In this document: piece after piece, positions 8,098-15,613 of the stretch
How the letters are laid out: every line of letters starts with the position of its first letter
How positions within the stretch are numbered: the first letter of the stretch is position 1
DNA from: an uncultured Eubacteriales bacterium
GTDB taxonomy: Bacteria > Bacillota > Clostridia > Tissierellales > Peptoniphilaceae
Assembly: GCA_900540185.1 (NCBI GenBank)
Contig: UQFH01000007.1
Span: forward strand, 36,863-100,862
Direction of reading: 5' to 3'
Length of the DNA: 64,000 nt
Notes under the pieces: generated by a model
What the model was told of the DNA's origin: nothing
Seen by the model: the letters and a program-made list of their open reading frames with translations, nothing else
The model's database searches: none
Position numbers and translations under genes: made by a program

Positions 8098-8850
8098 TTA
8101 CTGCAAATTAGACAGTAAGTATCTTTCTTTTCCAACCGTCTTCTTCCCATATTCAATCGCCCCTACCGGACATTTCGAAATGCAGGCGCAGCAATGTGTG
8201 CAGTCGCCGTTCCATACCGGGTGACCGTCTTTGTAGGAGATGTTATTTAATACACACACTTGCGCGCAAAAGCCGCACTTGATACATTTGTCGGTGTAGT
8301 AAAATTTTTTGTCCTTTGTGATAAATTTGAAGAAAAAGCTGTTCACTAGACCGGACTCAACTTTTCCAATCAAGTTCACCTGTTTTTCAGGAATTTCTTT
8401 TCCGCTTTTAATATATTCGCCCGCCTTTAAGATTTCGGCTTTTGCCGCTTCGACAATTTTTCGATTGGTTTCGTTGGAATCCAATTCAAAAAGCATCAGA
8501 TAATTTTCGGGCATTTTTATCCCGTAGAGACCCTTGAAGTTGAGTCCAAGTTTTTCGGTGTTCGCCTTTATATATTTTATGGCATTTCCGAACGAGTCGC
8601 CGTAGTTCATGACGACATAGATGTCGCGTGTTCCCTTAAATTCGCATTTTTGCAAATACTCCGACAAAAATCTCGGCACGCGCCAGCTGTATGTCGGGCA
8701 AACGAGTACAAAAGGTTTTTCAGATTCAAAAGTTTGTTTTTCACGATTTTTGATGAAGTGAAAGAGGTCGACCGCATCGTCCACCAAAATTTTTCTTAAA
8801 TTATTCGCAATATATTCGCTGTTTTCGGTTCCTGAAAAATATAAAATCAT
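8098..8850 (-). CDS. EFR1-type flavodoxin/ferredoxin fusion protein
   Basis: The 250-residue protein joins an N-terminal flavodoxin-like domain (phosphate loop FSGTENSEYIANNL, residues about 4-20; PTYSWRVPRFL near 50) to a C-terminal double [4Fe-4S] ferredoxin domain. The cluster ligands are CIKCGFCAQVC and CTHCCACISKCP, each followed by the usual Cys/Pro. Family members are cytoplasmic electron carriers in anaerobes with no fixed partner. The ATG has an AGGAG site. A large palindrome follows the stop. Confidence 0.88.
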   Translation of the reverse strand: MILYFSGTENSEYIANNLRKILVDDAVDLFHFIKNREKQTFESEKPFVLVCPTYSWRVPRFLSEYLQKCEFKGTRDIYVVMNYGDSFGNAIKYIKANTEKLGLNFKGLYGIKMPENYLMLFELDSNETNRKIVEAAKAEILKAGEYIKSGKEIPEKQVNLIGKVESGLVNSFFFKFITKDKKFYYTDKCIKCGFCAQVCVLNNISYKDGHPVWNGDCTHCCACISKCPVGAIEYGKKTVGKERYLLSNLQ

Positions 8851-9006
8851 AATGAACTCCTTAAATTTATTCTTTTATATTATATACCCATTTTTTGAAA
8901 GTGAACGTTGACTGTGAGTGCCACGAGTCGCTAAAGAATGCGCATTCACATTGACTTTTTCACTGTTATCTGTCATACTATATTCAGATAATAAATTTTG
9001 GGTGGT
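8851..9006. other. Intergenic region with possible plus-strand promoter
   Basis: TTGACT near 8953 and TACTAT near 8978 lie about 19 bp apart on the plus strand, in front of the remnant at 9007. It is a weak promoter guess; nothing else is seen. Confidence 0.35.
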
Positions 9007-9305
9007 ATGAGGGGTATATTGAACATATTTTTAAAAATCAGTATTGTAATTTTATTCGGTGTCATTGCTGCAAAGATAGCTCGGCACTCAGCGAATCGAA
9101 CTTGCCGATGTTCGGCGGTTTTTTAAGAACGGTTCTCGAAAACAACAGACCGTTCAACAAAGTCGTCTTCTCGGTTGTGAAAGACGAAGAGGTTCTAAAT
9201 GACGCAATCGCCGCAGTCGAAGACATACTCGGCGACATGAGTAAACCGGGAGTCGGGCTGATGTTTGTGATGCCGGTTGACAGAGTAGTGGGCTGGACAA
9301 AATAA
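9007..9305 (+). pseudogene. Fusion of two gene remnants: antiporter-like N-terminus and PII-like C-terminus
   Basis: The first frame, from ATG 9007, encodes NIFLKISIVILFGVIAAKIA, which looks like the opening helix of a CPA2-type cation:proton antiporter. A second frame then reads SALSESNLPMFGGFLRTV and continues to VVFSVVKDEEVLN and GVGLMFVMPVDRVVGW, ending at 9305. That is the C-terminal half of a PII-like nitrogen-regulatory protein. Neither gene is complete and the frames differ at about 9075, so I read this as a deletion that fused two old genes. The C-terminal 67 codons can be read from ATG 9102, but lack the PII T-loop. Confidence 0.55.
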
Positions 9306-9313
9306 ATATGTAA

Positions 9314-9350
9314 AAAAATAAGCTCTCACGCGGTGTGGGAGCTTTTTGTG
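9314..9350. terminator. Bidirectional terminator
   Basis: AGCTCTCAC and GTGGGAGCT form the stem, with T-runs on both sides. It closes the plus-strand remnant and the minus-strand lipoprotein operon. Confidence 0.85.
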
Positions 9351-9357
9351 TGCAAAA

Positions 9358-10089
9358 CTATTTTCCAAAATTTACTTCGAACAGTTCTTCAATGCTGTCG
9401 TAGTTGTCGTTGTAGATTGTCTTTAATTCATTATTAAATTCGCCGTTTGAGTCGATTGCAATTTCCTTTTTCATCGGGTCGAGCTCGTATTTAAATGCGA
9501 AAATATTTTTCAGGTAATTTATATCAAAGTAAAGAGCGCCGTCAATAATTTTGGCTTCGCCCGGATAATGTTTTTTGTATTGAACTTTCGAAAAATCTTC
9601 GCCGGACAACACGGCATAATAACTAATATTGTAAATCTGATTGTAAGTCATATAAAAATCCTGCGATTCAGGAAATGCCCCGTAGAGAATTTCGTCGCCG
9701 CTGATTTTCTTTGTATAGTCCGTGATGAAGTCCAGCGCCTTGTCCGCCTTGTATTTGCCTTCTTTCCAAAACTTTACATATGCTTTGTTGAGCTCGTCAA
9801 TATTAAAAAGCCTTCCGTCGGGTGAGTGCACCGTTCCATACTCATTGCCGTCAATCGTGATTTTGTAATCACCTTCCGGATTCATTTCTTCTTTAACCTC
9901 TTCCGGCTCTTTTTCATCTTTTTGTTCGTCCATATCTTTTTTATCTTCATTTTCGGCGACGTCATTTTTTTGTTCATCGGTTGCCGCCGTGTCTTCTACT
10001 TTGTTTTCGTTAGTTTTTTCGTAGCCCGGGTTTTTGCATGATACAAAAAGCAGCGAAAAAACAATCAGTATTATAATAGATTTTTTCAT
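9358..10089 (-). CDS. Lipoprotein of unknown function
   Basis: The 243-residue protein has a lipoprotein signal (MKKSIIILIVFSLLFVSC, Cys18). A long Lys/Glu/Asp-rich linker (about 20-72) follows, then a globular part (73-243) with DYKITIDGNEYGTVHSPDGR and several Tyr-rich strands. No catalytic motif or named family is recognised. It is the last gene of a four-gene minus-strand operon (membrane protein, XRE regulator, 139-residue protein, lipoprotein), 9 bp after the preceding gene. The ATG has an AGGAGG-like site. Confidence 0.7.
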   Translation of the reverse strand: MKKSIIILIVFSLLFVSCKNPGYEKTNENKVEDTAATDEQKNDVAENEDKKDMDEQKDEKEPEEVKEEMNPEGDYKITIDGNEYGTVHSPDGRLFNIDELNKAYVKFWKEGKYKADKALDFITDYTKKISGDEILYGAFPESQDFYMTYNQIYNISYYAVLSGEDFSKVQYKKHYPGEAKIIDGALYFDINYLKNIFAFKYELDPMKKEIAIDSNGEFNNELKTIYNDNYDSIEELFEVNFGK

Positions 10090-10098
10090 ATAGACCTC

Positions 10099-10518
10099 CT
10101 AATCGATTCGGTTAAAACTTTTGCCAAGCAAATTTTCGAGCATATTTTTATTCTTATTTGCCATAGCGCCGGAGAACGGAACTTCGTAAAGCAACTTCTT
10201 GCCGAGGTGAAATAATGTAATTATAGCTTTTCTTGATTTTAAATCAACATTAAATTCACCGACTTCATTCCATGGCATTAGCTCGAAATTACCTTTCAAA
10301 GTATTTGATATCTCCTTTTCATTTATACCCTTTTCGTTGAAATATAAAATAAAAGACCTCGCACTGTCCATGGTGTAATACAATTTGCTTAAAATGGGCT
10401 TGAACAAACAGGTCTTGACGTCGTTATTTTTTAGCGCAAACAGATAATTTTCATCGTCATTAAAATTGTCCTTGACCTTTTCGGCGACTTCGTTTGCAGT
10501 GTTCATTAATAAACCCAT
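10099..10518 (-). CDS. Conserved hypothetical protein in XRE operon
   Basis: The 139-residue soluble protein has no signal peptide. The central and C-terminal part (about 50-125: SKLYYTMDSARSFILYFNEK, then ELMPWNEVGEFNVDLKSRKA) alternates strands, with one helix at the end, which could suit a small PH-like or beta-rich fold. This is only an impression. No family recognised. It lies between the XRE regulator (11 bp) and the lipoprotein (9 bp), so it belongs to the same regulated unit. Confidence 0.6.
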   Translation of the reverse strand: MGLLMNTANEVAEKVKDNFNDDENYLFALKNNDVKTCLFKPILSKLYYTMDSARSFILYFNEKGINEKEISNTLKGNFELMPWNEVGEFNVDLKSRKAIITLFHLGKKLLYEVPFSGAMANKNKNMLENLLGKSFNRID

Positions 10519-10529
10519 AATAATCCTCC

Positions 10530-10733
10530 TTATTTAAAAATAAAAACTTCCGTTATATCTCTCCCCAGAACCTTGCAAATCTTGTAGGCGGTCTCGAGGG
10601 TCGGGCTGATTGTGCCGGCTTCATAAGCCATGATGGACCTGCGCTTCAAATCCACCGCTTGAGCGAGTTTGTGCTGAGAAAGTCCGAGCTCTTTTCGAAA
10701 TTCAGCAATTCTGTTTTCAATCACAACATCCAT
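10530..10733 (-). CDS. XRE family transcriptional regulator (Cro/CI type)
   Basis: The 67-residue protein is a bare helix-turn-helix: RIAEFRKELGLSQHKLAQAV (helices 1-2), then DLKRRSIMAYEAGTISPTL with the recognition helix, and ICKVLGRDITEVF. It is the length and type of YozG/YgzD-like regulators, which usually sit beside a small membrane protein, as here (113-residue membrane protein 23 bp upstream). It is the natural candidate to bind the direct repeats that overlap the operon promoter at 11130-11170. Confidence 0.9.
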   Translation of the reverse strand: MDVVIENRIAEFRKELGLSQHKLAQAVDLKRRSIMAYEAGTISPTLETAYKICKVLGRDITEVFIFK

Positions 10734-10756
10734 ATCAACAACCCCTTCAAATAAAT

Positions 10757-11098
10757 TTATTTTGCATCTCTTAATTTTAATCTTTCTATAAAAATCTCAT
10801 TCACAAATACACTCAAAAGCGCATACAATTTAAATATTGTATAACTCAAATTCTCCGTTGTATCAACGCCCACAATTCCGGACTGAAGCATTCCGAGTGC
10901 GATTATAATGAAACCCGAAACCAAAGAAGCCAAGACAAATGAAGAAACGGTGTGTTTAAGCTTTTTGTTTTTTAAAAGCTCGATTAAAATAAAAACCAAA
11001 ACGAAAATTCCCACAACGATCGGCAGATAACTCGGCACTTCCACAAAAAACATAAGCACAAGTAAAATATAATAAAAAAATGCAGCAGCGTAAAACAT
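10757..11098 (-). CDS. Small four-helix membrane protein, first gene of XRE operon
   Basis: The 113-residue protein has four predicted transmembrane helices (about 2-18, 24-42, 50-72, 80-104). It resembles the DUF2178-like partners of small XRE regulators. No active-site residues are seen. It is the first gene of the operon; the ATG lies about 30 bp after the first operator repeat and has an AAGGTGAA site. Its role is probably in the signal sensed with the XRE regulator, by inference from pairing only. Confidence 0.65.
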   Translation of the reverse strand: MFYAAAFFYYILLVLMFFVEVPSYLPIVVGIFVLVFILIELLKNKKLKHTVSSFVLASLVSGFIIIALGMLQSGIVGVDTTENLSYTIFKLYALLSVFVNEIFIERLKLRDAK

Positions 11099-11129
11099 AT
11101 TTCACCTTCATTAAAAATTCATTCATCAA

Positions 11130-11192
11130 ATGTTACATTTATAGTACATGCGATGTTACATTTATAGTACCATAAGTGAAATCCGGTGTCAA
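11130..11192 (-). promoter_or_regulatory. Sigma-A promoter with tandem operator repeats for the XRE operon
   Basis: On the minus strand, TTGACA (11187-11192), a 17-bp spacer and TACTAT (11164-11169) form a good promoter. The 18-bp sequence GTACTATAAATGTAACAT occurs twice (11153-11170 and 11130-11147), 23 bp apart, about two helical turns. The first copy covers the -10 box and the second the start region. This is what a repressor operator would look like; the 67-residue XRE protein in the operon is the likely ligand. Confidence 0.75.
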
Positions 11193-11199
11193 TAGTTTT

Positions 11200-11324
11200 A
11201 ATAAAAAAGCGACTTAAAAATTTTAAGCCACTTTAGATTTTGTTCATTATTAAAAACAAACGCAATTTTTAGATTTTATTCATTAAAAACAAATGCAATT
11301 TTTAAAATTTTAAGAAATCGAGTT
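11200..11324. other. Non-coding stretch with hairpin and tandem repeat
   Basis: A stem of type CGACTTAAA/TTTAAGCCAC (11206-11234) is followed by two tandem units of about 35 bp (11243-11312) containing AAAAACAAAYGCAATTTTTA. No open reading frame. Confidence 0.5.
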
Positions 11325-11391
11325 TATAATAAAAGCACGAATTGAAACGAAATTGTTGCGGGTGGGGCATTATGCGCCACCCGATTTTTAG
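11325..11391 (+). ncRNA. Candidate short RNA ending in a strong terminator
   Basis: A perfect TATAAT (11325-11330) is followed, about 30 nt later, by a strong hairpin CGGGTGG...CCACCCG (11359-11383) and a T-run on the plus strand. No gene lies upstream to need this terminator, so a transcript of about 55 nt is possible. The -35 box is weak. Confidence 0.35.
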
Positions 11392-11432
11392 TTAACTGCA
11401 TTTTTACTTACTCAACTTTACTAAGCTCAATT

Positions 11433-11473
11433 CTATTTCAGAAAATTTCCATTTTGAAAATAATTCAAATTAG
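11433..11473. repeat. 41-bp palindromic repeat, copy 1
   Basis: Related in length and sequence (CTATTTCAGAAAATTTCCAT start) to two copies at 13731 and 13798. It sits just downstream of the stop of the C39-like gene. Confidence 0.55.
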
Positions 11474-11476
11474 CAT

Positions 11477-12304
11477 TTATTTTCTATATTCATACTCTTC
11501 AAAATTCTTTTTCATCAGGCGTTTCCACTCATCCAGCACATCCGCCAAGCCTGATATATCCATCTCTTCTTCAAGTACAAGGTTTTCTTTGCCTTCTTTG
11601 ATTACAGTTATGAATTTTTTTTGAATCTCCTTGGTTCTCTCTAGAAGAGCATCTTCTCCAAGTAGTTCAAACATAGCTATCGAGTCAAGTATGGCTGCTC
11701 TGAATAGTGTATTCATAGACTCTCTGAGCTCCAACCGGGTAATTTCTTTTTTTGAAAAACTATTTATATCTTCTTTAAGCGAGTTAAGATTTTTTATTGA
11801 TGAAAACAAAATTTCTTTCAAGTCCAATTTTTTTGCGGATATTTTTTCAATATGTGCAAGATGAGTCTCTTCATCAAGCCGCTCCTTTAGCTCCTCGGCG
11901 GTCCAAGTGAATCTGTCAGGCTCATCGCTTTCTTCATATTTATTGTTTATAAAATTAAAAAACTCGTTTTTATACTCAAGAAAGATAATCGCATGCTTAT
12001 TGCCTTTAGAAATATTGACACCAAGCATATAGTTTTCGTCCGATTCTTTCAGTATTTTAAGCACATCATCTTTAATGTGCTTCTCTTCAACAAACTCGCA
12101 GCCAATGCTATTTAAGTAGATATCAAATATTTCCTTTGACTGCAGCATAGGACCTACTAAGTAAGTGCATCCATCTTTAAGTAAGATATAAGGCAAGTTA
12201 ATCGCCTTTGCAATCATGTAATCTTCAGTGTCAATGCCTTTTAAATACAAAAGATTTGCAATGGATGCGTAAGAGCAGGACGAATTAAAGTGCATGTATT
12301 TCAT
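11477..12304 (-). CDS. C39-like cysteine-peptidase-fold protein
   Basis: The start is placed at ATG 12304, which has AGGAGA at good spacing; this gives 275 residues. The N-terminus MKYMHFNSSCSYASIANLLY resembles the C39/BtrH-type papain-like fold with a candidate nucleophile Cys10, a His in KGNKHAIIFLEY and a possible Asn/Asp in FNFINNKYEE. The C-terminal 130 residues form a helical bundle rich in Glu/Lys. Such proteins may be peptidases or acyltransferases; which one cannot be decided. It lies 17 bp after the DNA glycosylase gene. AT-rich codon use differs from the neighbouring native genes. Confidence 0.65.
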   Translation of the reverse strand: MKYMHFNSSCSYASIANLLYLKGIDTEDYMIAKAINLPYILLKDGCTYLVGPMLQSKEIFDIYLNSIGCEFVEEKHIKDDVLKILKESDENYMLGVNISKGNKHAIIFLEYKNEFFNFINNKYEESDEPDRFTWTAEELKERLDEETHLAHIEKISAKKLDLKEILFSSIKNLNSLKEDINSFSKKEITRLELRESMNTLFRAAILDSIAMFELLGEDALLERTKEIQKKFITVIKEGKENLVLEEEMDISGLADVLDEWKRLMKKNFEEYEYRK

Positions 12305-12321
12305 AATGTCTCCTTTTCTAA

Positions 12322-12831
12322 TTAATCCAAATACTTCAGTATTTCTTTCCACTCATTCACTAAATCATCGAGTCTATATCTCGCATTTGCGGGACTTGTC
12401 GATGGCAGCTTCACGCCTTCGAGTCCTAGATTCTTCTCGTGATACTTTTTATAATATTTATACGAAGTGCCTCCATTTAGAAATACTTCTTTAATATCTG
12501 CGCTTTCAATAATTTTGCTTAAATCCGATGCCACTACATTTTTTATGCTTGCATCGCTCGAGCCGATTATATCGCATTGATAGATGGAGTCATAGAGCGC
12601 AATTTTGTGCCTCGCTAAAAAGTCTTTGCGCTCATCAATATCATCACTTAACTCTTCTTTAAACAGAACTTCCATAACGCGCCAAAATCTGTTTTGCGGA
12701 TGACCGTAAAAGAAGCCGTATTCACGAGTCTTGACTGATGGAAATGAGCCAAGAATCAAAATTTTTGAATCCTTTGTAAAGCATGGTTCAAGCGGATGAA
12801 TTATGGTTTTGTAATTGTCTTTTTTATGCAA
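12322..12831 (-). CDS. DNA-deoxyinosine glycosylase (UDG superfamily)
   Basis: The 169-residue protein matches the hypoxanthine-DNA glycosylase family of the uracil-DNA glycosylase superfamily. It has the N-terminal ILILGSFPS motif (residues about 23-31), YGHPQNRFWRVME, KIALYDSIYQCD, the strand VFLNGGTSYKYY, and the C-terminal LPSTSPANAR loop that enters the DNA minor groove. It removes deaminated bases (hypoxanthine, perhaps uracil) from DNA. The start is TTG 12831 with GGATG upstream. Length is normal. Confidence 0.88.
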   Translation of the reverse strand: MHKKDNYKTIIHPLEPCFTKDSKILILGSFPSVKTREYGFFYGHPQNRFWRVMEVLFKEELSDDIDERKDFLARHKIALYDSIYQCDIIGSSDASIKNVVASDLSKIIESADIKEVFLNGGTSYKYYKKYHEKNLGLEGVKLPSTSPANARYRLDDLVNEWKEILKYLD

Positions 12832-12882
12832 AAAATCACATCCAATTCTAATATATATAATTTATTAATATGTTTTAAATTA

Positions 12883-13716
12883 TCAGCGAACCAAATTCAC
12901 AATAACTAGTTCCGGTCTATTAAAAATCCTCGGCACCCTCGTCGACTCTCGGGCAAGACCGCGGCTCACAATCATCTGTCCGTTCGGGAAGTCGTATTTG
13001 CCGCCGGCGTATTTCGGGAGCCAACCTTCATCGGGAGCGTACACACCGTTTAGAAAAAGCGGAAGTCTCCATTGACCGCCGTGCGCATGACCGCAAAGCA
13101 CGAGATCGAAGCCGTATTTTAGATAGCTCTCAATATAAGAAGGGCGGTGGGCGAGAAGGATTCTAAATAAGTTGTCGTCTTTTTCTCTTTGAATTTTGTC
13201 AAGCTCCGAATAAAAATCGCCGCTTTTTCCGGTGAAGCGCTCCTTGTCGGGGTCGTTAATTCCGCTCAAGCTGATTTTTTGATTTCCAATCTCGACGTTC
13301 ACACTTTCTCCGTCAAGCACAGAAATATTGTTTCTTTTTAGCCAAGAAATCATTTCGTCGGATTGGCGGCTCCAATATTCATGGTTTCCGGTCACATAGT
13401 AGCACGGATATTTAGGTGCAACTGCTTTTAGAAATATTTTTGTGTTTGTGTCGGGAATAATGTCATCAAAAATATCTCCGCCCAAAAGAATTATGTCCGG
13501 TTTTTCTTTGTTCACCGCATCGATGAGCGTCTTTTGATTTTCGCCGTATTTGCAGGAGTGCAGATCCGTAACGAGTGCAATGCGAACGGGGGAGTCGATT
13601 TTATCAGATTCAATTTTATATCTCACAATTTTCAGCCGCACGTCAAATGCGGATAGCACGAGGACTAATAAGATGAGAAGGGCGGCGATTAATTTGTATT
13701 TTTTCTTTATTTTCAT
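12883..13716 (-). CDS. Membrane-anchored metallophosphoesterase (YkuE/YaeI-like)
   Basis: The start is ATG 13716 (GGAG upstream), giving 277 residues; the longer open frame upstream crosses a palindromic repeat and is unlikely to be coding. A membrane anchor (about 8-24) precedes the calcineurin-like domain with all metal motifs: LVTDLHSC, GGDIFDD, YVTGNHEYW, ILLAHRPSY and LCGHAHGGQW. Family members hydrolyse phosphodiesters at the membrane, including UDP-diacylglucosamine-like lipids. The substrate here is unknown. Confidence 0.88.
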   Translation of the reverse strand: MKIKKKYKLIAALLILLVLVLSAFDVRLKIVRYKIESDKIDSPVRIALVTDLHSCKYGENQKTLIDAVNKEKPDIILLGGDIFDDIIPDTNTKIFLKAVAPKYPCYYVTGNHEYWSRQSDEMISWLKRNNISVLDGESVNVEIGNQKISLSGINDPDKERFTGKSGDFYSELDKIQREKDDNLFRILLAHRPSYIESYLKYGFDLVLCGHAHGGQWRLPLFLNGVYAPDEGWLPKYAGGKYDFPNGQMIVSRGLARESTRVPRIFNRPELVIVNLVR

Positions 13717-13730
13717 ATATTGCTCCGATT

Positions 13731-13771
13731 CTATTTCAGAATATTTCCATAGTGGAACTATTTCTAAATAG
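13731..13771. repeat. 41-bp palindromic repeat, copy 2
   Basis: CTATTTCAG...AAATAG with a central TTCCA-TAG-TGGAA. The arms pair over about 18 bp with few mismatches. It lies between the phosphoesterase start and copy 3. Confidence 0.7.
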
Positions 13772-13797
13772 ATTATATCAAAAAAATACAAGCAATT

Positions 13798-13838
13798 CTA
13801 TTTCAGAATATTTCGACAACGGAACTATTTCTAAATAG
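13798..13838. repeat. 41-bp palindromic repeat, copy 3
   Basis: Same length and ends as copy 2, 67 bp away. The centre is TTCGACAACGGAA, so the loop has changed while the arms are kept. It follows the stop of the membrane protein gene at 13851. Confidence 0.7.
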
Positions 13839-13850
13839 GATTGCTTGCAA

Positions 13851-14330
13851 TTAAAACAGCGTTAATAAATATCCGTCAATTGCGGCAATGGCGGTATACA
13901 TAATTGTTGCTCTAAGGAAAGAGTCGATGTGTTTTCGCGGGTTTTGATAGAGTTCCTTTTGGGGAATTTTTGAGAATCGGATTCGCTTTGCATTTCTCCA
14001 CCAAATAAGGTCTATAAAAACTAGGTCGAATATGTTTAACGCTTGCCCGAGTATGAAAATGTTTAAAAAGTTGTGTGCGAAAATTCTGCCGCGAATGAAA
14101 AAGCCCATTATAAAGAAGAGCACCAGAAAGAGCACGAGGTTTGAAAAAAACGTGACGTATACGTTTCGCTCTTTGAATTTTCCGTTGTATTCGTCGATTT
14201 CTCTTATTCGTTTTTGCACTTCGTTCGGATATGAATAGTAGCTCCTCAAATTCTTTTCGTCAGTGCCGGTGCCGAGATAGCACAGTATAAAAAACAATGT
14301 ACATAAAATTATTATTTCTAAATATAGCAT
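13851..14330 (-). CDS. Four-helix membrane protein of unknown function
   Basis: The 159-residue protein has predicted transmembrane helices at about 4-20, 58-80, 88-108 and 138-156. A cytosolic or external loop rich in Tyr/Lys/Arg (KNLRSYYSYPNEVQKRIREI) lies after the first, and a basic loop (WWRNAKRIRFSKIPQKELY) lies between the third and fourth. No family recognised. It has an AGGAG site and is a single gene, followed by the palindromic repeats that may end its transcript. Confidence 0.65.
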   Translation of the reverse strand: MLYLEIIILCTLFFILCYLGTGTDEKNLRSYYSYPNEVQKRIREIDEYNGKFKERNVYVTFFSNLVLFLVLFFIMGFFIRGRIFAHNFLNIFILGQALNIFDLVFIDLIWWRNAKRIRFSKIPQKELYQNPRKHIDSFLRATIMYTAIAAIDGYLLTLF

Positions 14331-14394
14331 CGTAGTTTGCTCCTTTTTTATAATTATAACACAAGCTGAGATTTTGTTTTAAAATTTTTGCACA

Positions 14395-14424
14395 AAAAAA
14401 GCACCTATGAATATAGATGCTTAG
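14395..14424 (-). terminator. Terminator
   Basis: On the minus strand, AAGCATCTAT/ATAGGTGCTT form a hairpin and are followed by seven T residues. It lies downstream of the KilA-N/SH3 remnants. Confidence 0.75.
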
Positions 14425-14457
14425 TTTATTTCTCTATCCATTATACATAAACGTGCA

Positions 14458-14572
14458 TTATGGCCCTACATCAACATGCTCCAAATCTTTTTCTAAAATC
14501 CATCCGCAAATTTTGTAATCACCTTCGCACGCGGTTTCAACAAAGTACCAAATGTTTCCTTGCTCGTCGCCC
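14458..14572 (-). pseudogene. SH3-like C-terminal fragment
   Basis: The frame ending at 14458 encodes GDEQGNIWYFVETACEGDY and then KICGWILEKDLEHVDVGP. This resembles the last strands of a bacterial SH3 domain (xWYxV..., GWIxxxxL). It has no start of its own and joins directly to the KilA-N remnant, so it is the tail of a lost protein. Confidence 0.5.
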
Positions 14573-14893
14573 CGATTTAGAAACAATACCAATCGCATTT
14601 GTATTTTTAATCCATCTTTGAGGGGATGAGGTAAATGCATTTGTTCCCGCTTCCTTTCTAAAGGAGTCGAATTCGACCCCTTTAAAATTAGGATTGTGAA
14701 TAGTTTCCCAGAGACCAAGGAATTCAATTGTATCTCGTACTCTTAACTAATTTTTAACAACGTCTTTAGGTTTATGCACATTTTTATATCTTGCAATATC
14801 CGTTAGACTTATATAATCATTTTTAAAGTCTTCAGTATAAATTTGAATAGCAAAACCTTTTGCTTAAATCGTATCTTTTTTTACCTTAGACAT
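14567..14893 (-). pseudogene. KilA-N domain (phage antirepressor-type) remnant
   Basis: From ATG 14893, which has a perfect AGGAGG site, one frame reads SKVKKDTI, stop, AKGFAIQIYTEDFKNDYISL, then TDIARYKNVHKPKDVVKN, stop, LRVRDTIEFLGLWETIHNP, and on to AFTSSPQRWIKNTNAIG and IVSKSG. This is a KilA-N protein with two in-frame stops: TAA at codon 10, and TAG where the family has Trp in NWLRNRDT. There is no frameshift. After IVSKSG the family sequence is lost at the junction with the SH3-like fragment. KilA-N proteins come from phages and mobile elements. Confidence 0.85.
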
Positions 14894-15084
14894 GTATATT
14901 CCTCCTTTATGCTGATGCACTGTTTACAATATTTATTTTTGTAAAACTCTCCTAAACAGCACACCAACTATTTATTTTTTAGTTTTAAACTTTGGTAGAA
15001 GTCTTGAACTCTTTGTATTTACATAACTATTTGCCTATATCACTATTATGACACAAAATCCCTCTAACGTAAAGCTTATGACAA
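14894..15084. other. Intergenic stretch without gene
   Basis: AT-rich. I see no gene and no clear hairpin. It separates the KilA-N and lipoprotein remnants. Confidence 0.4.
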
Positions 15085-15302
15085 AAAAGGGGTTATTGTT
15101 ATGTAAATTAAAAGAAAGCGATTGCGCACTTCCTTTGCTACTTCCTTCTTGTCTTCTTTTTTCTGTGTCAGCCTTGTTTTCTTTCTTTTCGCTTGGCTTG
15201 TATGGCTTTTCCGACTGCAGATTTTTTGCCGCAGGCTGCCAATGAGAAAATCATTGTCAATGCTAATAATATTGCTAATCTTTTTGTCTTTTCCTTGGCT
15301 AT
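15085..15302 (-). pseudogene. Lipoprotein gene remnant
   Basis: A good ribosome binding site (AAGGATGAGAG) is followed by ATA where an ATG would be expected, then AKEKTKRLAILLALTMIFSL and AACGKKS, a clear lipoprotein signal with lipobox SLAAC. After GKKS the frame is lost: a second frame continues EKPYKPSEKKENKADTEK and a third KKEDKKEVAKEV, the Lys/Glu linker common behind lipoboxes. The start codon and frame are both damaged, so this gene is dead. Confidence 0.7.
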
Positions 15303-15385
15303 AAGCTCTCATCCTTTTTTAATAATCTCTAATCCTTGGGTATGAGCGAGTCAATTATTTTATACATATTTACCGAATACCCATT

Positions 15386-15589
15386 CTAATAGATCAGGCT
15401 ATCCCAATTCAAGAGACCTTCCGCATCTATAACTTCATCCGGCAAAACCAGGCTGCCGTTTTTTTGGCTAATGCTTGGCGTAAATTCCAAGACATCGTCC
15501 CTGTACCTGATAGTAATCTTTGCATTTGGAGCGATCTCGCTAGTATTTTGGCAGATAAAGGTTGGTCCTGCACAAGCAGTTTCGTCCAT
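15386..15589 (-). CDS. Short hypothetical protein, possibly a gene fragment
   Basis: 67 residues from ATG 15589, which has AGGTGG about 11 bp upstream. The product has strands (NAKITIRYRDDVLEFTPS) and an acidic end (PDEVIDAEGLLNWDSLIY), with no signal or membrane helix. No family recognised. It lies between a lipoprotein remnant and a stalk-domain gene in a region full of broken genes, so it may be the end of a larger protein. Confidence 0.35.
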   Translation of the reverse strand: MDETACAGPTFICQNTSEIAPNAKITIRYRDDVLEFTPSISQKNGSLVLPDEVIDAEGLLNWDSLIY

Positions 15590-15613
15590 ATAATTATTTT
15601 CCACCTCTCGCAA

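Noticed and set aside
12305..12352. N-terminal extension of the C39-like protein
   Set aside because: It overlaps the end of the DNA glycosylase gene; ATG 12304 has AGGAGA at good spacing.
13717..13791. N-terminal extension of the metallophosphoesterase
   Set aside because: It runs through a palindromic repeat; ATG 13716 has a ribosome binding site and directly precedes the membrane anchor.
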